Assembly: GCF_945870625.1 (NCBI RefSeq)
Contig: NZ_CAMBTS010000004.1
Location: 1-64,000, forward strand
DNA length: 64,000 bases
DNA from: Novosphingobium sp. Chol11
Lineage (GTDB): Bacteria > Pseudomonadota > Alphaproteobacteria > Sphingomonadales > Sphingomonadaceae
Direction: 5' to 3'
Part shown: positions 54,127-64,000 of the stretch, piece by piece
Layout: every line of letters starts with the position of its first letter
Numbering within the stretch: position 1 is the first letter of the stretch
The notes under the pieces: model-generated
What the model was told of the DNA's origin: nothing
Database searches by the model: none
What the model saw: the letters and a program-made list of their open reading frames with translations, nothing else
Program-made: the position numbers and the translations under genes

Positions 54127-54657
54127 ATGGCCAGCATTCCGGGGCCCGTGCGCTACAACCAGACCGCGCGGGCGCTGCACTGGATCATCGCCGCGCTTGT
54201 CCTCCTCAATCTCGTCACCGGACTGCTGGGCGAGACGCTGGAAGAACTCCAGATCCCGGCGCCCTCGCATCTGGCGACCGGCATTCTCATCCTGCTGCTC
54301 TCGCTGGTCCGGCTGGGCTGGCGGCTGACTTGGCGCGCGCCTCCCCACGCTGCGGATGTCAGCCCGCTGCTGCGCAAGGTGGCGCGCGTTACGCACTTGT
54401 CCTTCTATGCGCTGATGCTCGTCATGCCGATCACCGGCTGGATTTTCGTATCGGCGAGCAAGTATCCGATCTCGATGTACGGCCTGTTCCTGTGGCCCAA
54501 GCTGCCGTTGACCAAGGCCATGCCGATTGTCGGCGCGGCGACGGAAGCCCATGAAATTCTCGGCTATGGCTTTGCCGCGCTGGCAGCCTTGCACATCGGC
54601 GCGGCTCTTTATTACCACTTTGCCTTGAAGGATCAGACGCTGCGGCGCATGCTGTAA
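54127..54657 (+). CDS. Cytochrome b561
   Basis: This 176-residue integral membrane cytochrome of the b561 type has four hydrophobic helices and His residues for two haems (HWIIAAL, SHLATG, THLSFYAL, HEILGYG and ALHIGAALYYHF). It moves electrons between the membrane quinone pool and periplasmic partners. The start ATG 54127 lies 5 bases after ridA, so they are one operon. This makes it a candidate electron link for the amine-oxidation locus. Confidence 0.9.
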   Translation: MASIPGPVRYNQTARALHWIIAALVLLNLVTGLLGETLEELQIPAPSHLATGILILLLSLVRLGWRLTWRAPPHAADVSPLLRKVARVTHLSFYALMLVMPITGWIFVSASKYPISMYGLFLWPKLPLTKAMPIVGAATEAHEILGYGFAALAALHIGAALYYHFALKDQTLRRML

Positions 54658-54660
54658 ATA

Positions 54661-54702
54661 CGCACAGCAGCGCCGCATTCGTATTCAAATCGCTGCGGTG
54701 CG
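54661..54702 (+). terminator. Terminator candidate after cytochrome b561
   Basis: CGCACAGCAGCG and CGCTGCGGTGCG pair over 12 bp with one mismatch around an 18-base loop, followed by CGTTTTC. It starts three bases after the stop codon of the cytochrome b561 gene. Confidence 0.6.
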
Positions 54703-54840
54703 CGTTTTCACCGGTAATACTTGCGCATACAGACGAATAACGCGCACACTGCAGCTGAACGGGAGTGAGCGGGGATGCAGGCAAAGACGTGCGCGGATCG
54801 GGACAGGATGACGACGAAAAGCTGGTCTGACGGCCGCATC

Positions 54841-54858
54841 TGCCGGGATGCCCCGGCA
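54841..54858 (+). promoter_or_regulatory. Leader hairpin before glgP
   Basis: TGCCGGG and CCCGGCA form a perfect 7-bp stem around ATGC, 38 bases upstream of the glgP start. It may belong to the glg mRNA leader, but no regulatory family is recognised. Confidence 0.35.
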
Positions 54859-54896
54859 CTCCGGCGTGTGCGGGCGCATCACAGGGAGCCTCTACG

Positions 54897-57338
54897 TTGA
54901 ACATCGAAGTCCCCCGCGCGCCTGCCCCGTCGGCAGGCTGGCCCGCCATCGACGCCCACATTATCGACGTGCTGCGCCACCGCGTCGGCAAGGATGAACG
55001 CGCCGCCAAGCCGCACGATTGGTTCACCGCCACCGTGCTCACCTTGCGCGATGCGGTGATCGATCGCTGGATGGAATCGACCCGCCGCACCTACGATGAA
55101 GGCGCCAAGCGGGTCTATTATCTCAGCCTCGAATTCCTGATCGGGCGGCTGCTGCGCGATGCCTTGTCGAATATGGGCATGACCCGCGAGATGGAGCAGG
55201 CGCTGCGCGATTATGGCTTCGATCTCGCCGAGATCGAGGAGCTTGAGCCCGATGCCGCGCTCGGCAATGGCGGCCTCGGACGGCTGGCGGCGTGCTTCAT
55301 GGAAAGCCTCGCCAGCCTCGATATCCCGGCCTACGGCTATGGCATCCGCTATGTAAACGGCATGTTCCGCCAGCGGCTCGACGATGGCTGGCAAGTCGAA
55401 CTCCCGGAAACCTGGCTCAGCCACGGCAATCCATGGGAATTTGATCGCCGCGAGAGCGCCTACCGCATCGGCTTTGGCGGAGAGGTAATCGATCAGGGCG
55501 AAGGCGTGCAGTGGCATCCGGCCGAACAGATCGAGGCGCATGCGATCGATACGCCCGTCGTCGGCTGGCGCGGCAAGCGGGTGAACACGCTGCGGCTATG
55601 GACCGCCAGCGCGCTCGATCCGATCCGGCTCGATGCCTTCAACGCGGGCGACCACATCGGCGCGCTGGCCGGTCAGACCCGCGCGGACAGCCTGGTGCGC
55701 GTGCTCTATCCTGCGGATTCGACTGCGGCGGGGCAGGAATTGCGCCTGCGGCAGGAGTTTTTCTTCACCTCCGCCTCGCTGCAAGACATCGTGCGCCGCC
55801 ATGTGCAGGAATTCGGCGATATCCGCACCTTGCCCGAAAAAGCCGCGATCCAGCTTAATGACACCCACCCGGCGGTGGCGGTGGCCGAATTGATGCGGCT
55901 GCTGGTCGATGTGCACGGCCTTGAATTCAGCGAGGCATGGGAGCTGACCAAGCGCACCATCGGCTACACCAACCACACGCTGCTGCCCGAGGCGCTGGAG
56001 AGCTGGCCGCTGCCGCTGTTCGAGCGGCTGCTGCCGCGCCACATGCAGATCGTCTATGCGATCAACAGCCGCGTGCTGCGCGAGGCGCGCAAGGCCGGGC
56101 TTGAGCCGCACGCGATTTCGGCGATCAGCCTGATCGACGAAGGCGGCGAGCGGCGCGTGCGCATGGCCAATCTGGCCTTCGCCGGCGCGCACAGCGTCAA
56201 TGGCGTGGCCGCGCTCCACACTGAGCTGATGAAGTCCACGGTGTTTGCCGATCTTCATGCGCTCTACCCTGAGCGGATCAACAACAAGACCAACGGCGTC
56301 ACCCCGCGCCGCTGGCTGCAGCAATGCAATCCGGGTCTTGTCGCGGTGCTCAAGGACGCTATCGGCGACGGCTTTCTGGATGAGACCGAGAAGCTTGCCG
56401 ACCTCAATGCGCTGGCGGACGACGCCGCGCTGGGCGAGCGGATCGCCGAGGTCAAGCGCTCGAACAAGGTGGCGCTGGCCGGGCACATCAAAACGCTCAC
56501 CGGATTGCGGCTCGATCCCGATGCGCTGTTCGATGTGCAGATCAAGCGCATCCACGAGTACAAGCGCCAACTGCTCAACCTAATTGAGACAGTGGCGCTC
56601 TATGACCAGATCCGCAGCCATCCCGAGCGCGACTGGGTGCCGCGCGTCAAGATTTTCGGCGGCAAGGCGGCATCAAGCTATCACAACGCCAAGCTGATCA
56701 TCAAACTGGCGAGCGACATCGCGCGGCGGGTCAATTCCGATCCTTCGGTCGGCGGCCTGCTCAAAGTGGTGTTCGTGCCCAATTACAACGTGACGCTGGC
56801 CGAGCGGATCATCCCGGCTGCCGACCTTTCCGAGCAGATCAGCACGGCGGGGATGGAGGCTTCGGGCACCGGCAACATGAAGTTCGCATTGAACGGCGCG
56901 CTCACCATCGGCACGCTGGATGGCGCCAATATCGAGATCAAGGACCGTGTCGGCGACGACAATATCGTGATCTTCGGGCTGACCGCCGATGAAGTCGCGG
57001 AAAAGCGCGGCAACGGCTACAATCCGCGCGAAGTGATCGAGGGCAGCCGCGAATTGCAGCAGGCGATTGCCGCGATCGCCACCGGCGTTTTCTCGCCCGA
57101 TGATCCAAAGCGCTACGCCGATCTGATGGGCGGGATCTACGATCACGACTGGTTTATGGTCGCCGCCGATTTTGATGCCTATCACGCCGCGCAGCGCGGC
57201 ATCGACCGGCGCTGGGAAAACCCCGCCGCCTGGCGCGCCGCCGCGATCCGCAACATCGCCAATGTCAGCTGGTTTTCCTCTGATCGCACGATCCGCGAAT
57301 ATGCCCGCGACATCTGGGGAGTCACACCCGGCTCATGA
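54897..57338 (+). CDS. glgP: Glycogen phosphorylase
   Basis: This 813-residue glycogen/maltodextrin phosphorylase releases glucose-1-phosphate from alpha-1,4-glucans using pyridoxal phosphate. The PLP-lysine region and substrate loops are clear (KRIHEYKRQLLN, then SGTGNMKFALNGALTIGTLDGANIE), as is YYLSLEFLIGRLL. The length is standard. The start is TTG 54897, with AGGGAG 8 bases upstream and no better ATG. It leads the glg operon and is followed by glgB 10 bases later. Confidence 0.95.
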   Translation: MNIEVPRAPAPSAGWPAIDAHIIDVLRHRVGKDERAAKPHDWFTATVLTLRDAVIDRWMESTRRTYDEGAKRVYYLSLEFLIGRLLRDALSNMGMTREMEQALRDYGFDLAEIEELEPDAALGNGGLGRLAACFMESLASLDIPAYGYGIRYVNGMFRQRLDDGWQVELPETWLSHGNPWEFDRRESAYRIGFGGEVIDQGEGVQWHPAEQIEAHAIDTPVVGWRGKRVNTLRLWTASALDPIRLDAFNAGDHIGALAGQTRADSLVRVLYPADSTAAGQELRLRQEFFFTSASLQDIVRRHVQEFGDIRTLPEKAAIQLNDTHPAVAVAELMRLLVDVHGLEFSEAWELTKRTIGYTNHTLLPEALESWPLPLFERLLPRHMQIVYAINSRVLREARKAGLEPHAISAISLIDEGGERRVRMANLAFAGAHSVNGVAALHTELMKSTVFADLHALYPERINNKTNGVTPRRWLQQCNPGLVAVLKDAIGDGFLDETEKLADLNALADDAALGERIAEVKRSNKVALAGHIKTLTGLRLDPDALFDVQIKRIHEYKRQLLNLIETVALYDQIRSHPERDWVPRVKIFGGKAASSYHNAKLIIKLASDIARRVNSDPSVGGLLKVVFVPNYNVTLAERIIPAADLSEQISTAGMEASGTGNMKFALNGALTIGTLDGANIEIKDRVGDDNIVIFGLTADEVAEKRGNGYNPREVIEGSRELQQAIAAIATGVFSPDDPKRYADLMGGIYDHDWFMVAADFDAYHAAQRGIDRRWENPAAWRAAAIRNIANVSWFSSDRTIREYARDIWGVTPGS

Positions 57339-57348
57339 AGCCTGCAAC

Positions 57349-59520
57349 ATGAAGCCGTCCGGGCGCGCCCTCGAAGCCTTGCTGGAAGGCACCCACGCGG
57401 ATCCGTTCGCGCTGCTGGGCATCCATGAAGGTCCGCGCGGGGCATTTGCCCGCGCTGTGCTGCCGGGCGCAGAGACCGCCGAGGCGCATGATCTGGCCGG
57501 GATCTCGCTCGGCGCGCTCGCGCGGATCGATCCACGCGGGCTGTTCGAAGGCCCGGTTTCGGGTCCGCGCCAGCCGGTGCGCTATCGCTGCACCGGCGGC
57601 GGCCACGAATGGTGGCAAACCGATGCCTATTCCTTTGGCCCGGTGCTGGGTCCGACCGATGATTTTCTGATCGCCGAGGGCACCCACCTGCGCCTGTTTG
57701 ACAAGATCGGCGCGCATGTCATTGATCATGAAGGCGCGCGCGGCGTGCATTTTGCGGTCTGGGCGCCCAATGCGCAGCTTGTCGCGGTGGTCGGCGATTT
57801 CAATGGCTGGGATCACCGCCGCCACCCGATGCGCCGCCGCGCCGATATCGGCGTGTGGGAAGTGTTTGTGCCCGATATCGGCGCAGGCGGCGCTTACAAG
57901 TTCCGCATTACCGGGCCAGACGGCGCGGTCCTGCCGCTGAAAGCCGATCCCTTCGCTTTCGCCTCCGAATTGCGCCCTGCCACGGCCAGCGTGATCGCCG
58001 AGGTCGGCAAACCCGCTTGGGGCGACGCGGCGCACCGCGCGCACTGGGCCGCCACCGATCCGCGCCGCGCGCCGATGGCGATCTACGAAGTGCACGCCGG
58101 ATCGTGGCGCAAGCCGGATGGCGGCGAGTTCCTCACCTGGGATGAACTGGCCGAGCAGCTCATCCCCTATGTGCTCGACATGGGCTTCACCCACATCGAA
58201 TTCCTGCCGGTGTCCGAGCATCCCTATGATCCCAGCTGGGGCTATCAGACCACCGGGCTCTATGCTCCTTCTGCGCGCTTCGGCGGGCCGGATGGCTTCG
58301 CCCGCTTTGTCGACGGCGCGCACCGCGCCGGGCTGTGTGTCCTCATCGATTGGGTGCCTGCGCACTTCCCGGTTGATGCGCATGGACTTGCGCATTTCGA
58401 TGGCACCGCGCTTTATGAGCATGCCGATCCCAAGCTCGGCTTTCATCCCGACTGGAAGACCGCGATCTACAATTTCGGGCGGCGCGAAGTTGCCAGTTTC
58501 CTCGTCAACAATGCGCTGTTCTGGGCCGAGGCCTATCATGTCGATGGTCTGCGCGTCGATGCGGTCGCCTCGATGCTCTACCGCGATTATTCGCGCGCAT
58601 CGGGCGAATGGATTCCCAATGCCGCTGGCGGGCGCGAAAACTGGGAAGCGGTCGCCTTTCTGCAGGCGATGAACAAGGCGGTCTACGCCAGCCACGCCGG
58701 GTTCGTGACTATCGCCGAAGAATCGACCAGTTGGCCCGGTGTTTCCAAACCCGTGCACGAGGACGGGCCCAACGGCGGCGGCCTGGGTTTCGGGTTCAAA
58801 TGGAACATGGGTTTCATGCACGATACCCTGCAATACATGGCGCGCGATCCGGTCCACCGGCGTTTCCATCACGACGAGATCACCTTCGGGCTGATGTATG
58901 CCTTCAGCGAGAATTTCGTCCTGCCTTTGAGCCACGACGAGGTCGTCCACGGCAAAGGCTCGCTGCTCACCAAAATGAGCGGCGACGACTGGCAAAAATT
59001 TGCAAACTTGCGCGCCTATTATGGCCTGATGTGGGGCTATCCGGGCAAGAAGCTGCTGTTCATGGGCCAGGAATTTGCCCAGCGCCGCGAATGGAGCGAG
59101 GCCCGCAGCCTCGATTGGGAACTGCTGGGTGCCCCCGCGCACGAAGGCGTGCGCCGCTGGGTGCGCGATCTCAACCAGGCTTATGCCGCGCTGCCCTCGC
59201 TCCATGCCCGCGATTGTGAGGGCGAGGGTTTTGCCTGGCTGGTGGCCGATGATGCGCTCGCCTCGGTGTTTGCGTGGATCCGCATGGCCCCGGGCGCGCC
59301 GCCGGTGGCGGTGGTGTGCAACATGACACCCACCTTCCACAGCCACTACCGCCTGCCGCTGCCGCATGACGGCGTGTGGCGCGAGGCGCTGAACAGCGAT
59401 GCCGCGATCTATGGCGGATCGGGCGAGGGCAATCTGGGACAGGTGATCGCATCGCACGGCGCGGCGCTGGTGGCGCTGCCGCCGCTGTCCACGCTGATGC
59501 TGGTTTTCGAGGATCAATGA
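57349..59520 (+). CDS. glgB: 1,4-alpha-glucan branching enzyme
   Basis: This 723-residue GH13 branching enzyme makes alpha-1,6 branches. Domains: an N-terminal CBM48 domain (FAVWAPNAQLVAVVGDFNGWD), a (beta/alpha)8 barrel with catalytic Asp404 (RVDAV), Glu457 (IAEES) and Asp530 (SHDEV), and a C-terminal beta domain. ATG 57349 is used; an ATG at 57335 is out of frame. It starts 10 bases after glgP. Confidence 0.95.
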   Translation: MKPSGRALEALLEGTHADPFALLGIHEGPRGAFARAVLPGAETAEAHDLAGISLGALARIDPRGLFEGPVSGPRQPVRYRCTGGGHEWWQTDAYSFGPVLGPTDDFLIAEGTHLRLFDKIGAHVIDHEGARGVHFAVWAPNAQLVAVVGDFNGWDHRRHPMRRRADIGVWEVFVPDIGAGGAYKFRITGPDGAVLPLKADPFAFASELRPATASVIAEVGKPAWGDAAHRAHWAATDPRRAPMAIYEVHAGSWRKPDGGEFLTWDELAEQLIPYVLDMGFTHIEFLPVSEHPYDPSWGYQTTGLYAPSARFGGPDGFARFVDGAHRAGLCVLIDWVPAHFPVDAHGLAHFDGTALYEHADPKLGFHPDWKTAIYNFGRREVASFLVNNALFWAEAYHVDGLRVDAVASMLYRDYSRASGEWIPNAAGGRENWEAVAFLQAMNKAVYASHAGFVTIAEESTSWPGVSKPVHEDGPNGGGLGFGFKWNMGFMHDTLQYMARDPVHRRFHHDEITFGLMYAFSENFVLPLSHDEVVHGKGSLLTKMSGDDWQKFANLRAYYGLMWGYPGKKLLFMGQEFAQRREWSEARSLDWELLGAPAHEGVRRWVRDLNQAYAALPSLHARDCEGEGFAWLVADDALASVFAWIRMAPGAPPVAVVCNMTPTFHSHYRLPLPHDGVWREALNSDAAIYGGSGEGNLGQVIASHGAALVALPPLSTLMLVFEDQ

Positions 59521-59527
59521 CAACGCC

Positions 59528-59575
59528 GTAAGCAAACTGGGCCATAAGCAAAATGGGCCATAAGCAAAAAGGGGA
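59528..59575 (+). repeat. Three-copy 16-bp tandem repeat before glgC
   Basis: Three consecutive units of ATAAGCAAAATGGGCC type occupy 48 bases of the 63-base glgB-glgC spacer. The first two are near-identical, and the third drifts into AAAAAGGGGAGAG, which is the glgC ribosome-binding site. Confidence 0.85.
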
Positions 59576-59583
59576 GAGCGCAG

Positions 59584-60843
59584 ATGAGGGAAACATACGG
59601 ACAGCCACTGGCGCGCGATGCGATGGCCTATGTTCTGGCCGGCGGGCGCGGCAGCCGCCTCGCCGAACTGACCGACAACCGCGCCAAGCCGGCGGTCTAT
59701 TTCGGCGGGGTCAGCCGGATCATCGATTTCGCGCTGTCGAACGCGATCAATTCGGGCATCCGCCGCATCGGCGTGGCCACGCAATACAAGGCGCATTCGC
59801 TGATCCGCCACATGCAGCGCGCGTGGAATTTCATGCGGCCCGAACGCAACGAAAGCTTCGACATCCTGCCCGCCTCGCAGCGCATTTCCGAGCTGATGTG
59901 GTACGAAGGCACCGCCGATGCAGTATTTCAGAACATCGACATCATCGCCAGCCACGCGCCCAAATACATGGTCATTCTGGCGGGCGATCATATCTACAAG
60001 ATGGACTACGAACGCATGCTCCAGCAGCATGTCAACGCGGGCGCCGATGTCACCATCGGCTGCCTCGTGGTGCCGCGCGCAGAGGCCCGCGAATTTGGCG
60101 TGATGGCGGTCGATACCGCCAGCGTGATCACCGATTTCATCGAAAAGCCTGCCGATCCGCCGGGCATTCCCGGCGATCCGGCGAACGCGCTGGCCTCGAT
60201 GGGGATCTATGTGTTCAACACCGATTTCCTGTTTGCCGAGCTGCGCCGCGATGCCGCCACGCCCGGCTCCAGCCGCGATTTCGGCAAGGACATCATCCCC
60301 TACATCGTCAAGCATGGCAAAGTAGTCGCGCACCGCTTCACAGACAGCTGCATCCGCGCAGCCGAAGGCACCGGCGAATACTGGCGCGATGTCGGCACGC
60401 TCGATGCGTATTTCGCGGCCAATCTCGATCTCACCGACGTGGTTCCCGAACTTGACATGTACGACCGCGACTGGCCGGTCTGGACCGACCAGATCGTGGC
60501 CGCTCCGGCCAAGTTCGTGCATGATTCCGATGGCCGCCGGGGCATGGCGATTTCTTCGCTGATCTCGCAGGATTGCATCGTTTCGGGTGCGGTGGCGCGG
60601 CGCAGCCTGCTCTTCACCGGGGTTAAGATGGGCTCGTTCTCCAGCGTCGAGGAAGGGGTGATCCTGCCCCATTGCAACATCGGGCGCGGCGCGCGGCTGC
60701 GGCGCGTGGTGATCGATTCGGGCGTGCGCATCCCCGAAGGCCTCGTGGTCGGCGAAGATCCGGTGCTCGATGCCAAGCGTTTCCGCCGCACCGAAAATGG
60801 CGTCTGCCTGATCACCAAACCGATGATCGAGCGGCTGAAATAG
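59584..60843 (+). CDS. glgC: Glucose-1-phosphate adenylyltransferase
   Basis: This 419-residue ADP-glucose pyrophosphorylase makes ADP-glucose, the committed step of glycogen synthesis. The N-terminal nucleotide-binding [29 protein letters not shown], the catalytic GDHIYKMDY, and a C-terminal left-handed beta-helix ([28 protein letters not shown]) are intact. ATG 59584 follows GGGGAGAG. It is co-transcribed with glgA, which starts 7 bases later. Confidence 0.97.
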   Translation: MRETYGQPLARDAMAYVLAGGRGSRLAELTDNRAKPAVYFGGVSRIIDFALSNAINSGIRRIGVATQYKAHSLIRHMQRAWNFMRPERNESFDILPASQRISELMWYEGTADAVFQNIDIIASHAPKYMVILAGDHIYKMDYERMLQQHVNAGADVTIGCLVVPRAEAREFGVMAVDTASVITDFIEKPADPPGIPGDPANALASMGIYVFNTDFLFAELRRDAATPGSSRDFGKDIIPYIVKHGKVVAHRFTDSCIRAAEGTGEYWRDVGTLDAYFAANLDLTDVVPELDMYDRDWPVWTDQIVAAPAKFVHDSDGRRGMAISSLISQDCIVSGAVARRSLLFTGVKMGSFSSVEEGVILPHCNIGRGARLRRVVIDSGVRIPEGLVVGEDPVLDAKRFRRTENGVCLITKPMIERLK

Positions 60844-60850
60844 CGCCGCC

Positions 60851-64000
<3,150 letters not shown>

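Overview
The window looks like a chromosomal segment of a high-GC alphaproteobacterium, most likely order Sphingomonadales (Novosphingobium, Sphingomonas or Sphingobium type). The evidence is the gene content and order: rpmF-plsX-fabH-ihfA-merR, atpHAGDC, a TalC-type transaldolase divergent from priA, a glgP-glgB-glgC-glgA-pgm operon, a class I lysyl-tRNA synthetase, a large TonB-dependent receptor beside a TPR sulfotransferase, and small palindromic repeats typical of sphingomonads. No rRNA, tRNA, transposase, integrase or CRISPR array was seen. The family and organism assignments come from reading the sequence, not from database searches.

Layout. 1-7.6 kb: the 3' end of an RcnB-like gene, a 2OG-Fe(II) oxygenase overlapping an exported DUF885 peptidase-like gene, class I lysS, a PH-like membrane protein, Fe-SOD and a lone flagellin. 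7.8-19.4 kb: a DinG-like helicase with a SixA-type phosphatase, a small membrane-protein/Xre pair behind two near-identical palindromes, the rpmF-plsX-fabH-ihfA-merR block (with a CtrA-like box before ihfA), MAPEG and metallo-beta-lactamase genes, and an S24 repressor divergent from a Cro-like HTH gene. 19.4-31.6 kb: hicAB, cysS carrying an in-frame palindromic repeat, two nitroreductases, cobT, talC, a nine-copy minisatellite, priA, a chemoreceptor broken by one stop codon, a ferritin-like gene and ada.

31.9-37.3 kb: the F1 ATP synthase operon with a DUF4259 gene between atpG and atpD, and repeat hairpins in two spacers. 37.4-44 kb: a response regulator with a degenerate receiver domain, a TonB-dependent receptor, a TPR sulfotransferase, an APC permease and a 61-residue membrane protein. 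44-49 kb: a phytoene-dehydrogenase-like oxidoreductase and a Rieske oxygenase, divergent from a BetI-like TetR regulator across a palindromic operator, then an exported M20 peptidase. 49.1-49.75 kb has no protein gene but holds a repeat and a very strong terminator that may end a small RNA.

50-54.7 kb: a quinone oxidoreductase, then a probable periplasmic amine-oxidation module. A Tat-exported flavin amine oxidase and a secreted cytochrome c are divergent from an exported RidA and a cytochrome b561. 54.9-64 kb: glycogen phosphorylase, branching enzyme, ADP-glucose pyrophosphorylase, glycogen synthase, phosphoglucomutase and the start of a sixth gene, mostly translationally coupled, forming a complete glycogen storage and mobilisation operon.

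The most interesting items for follow-up are the export-coupled amine oxidase/RidA/cytochrome locus, the chromosomal CI/Cro-like switch, the Xre operator pair, the palindromic element inside cysS, the minisatellite in the talC/priA promoter region, and DUF4259 inside the ATP synthase operon.
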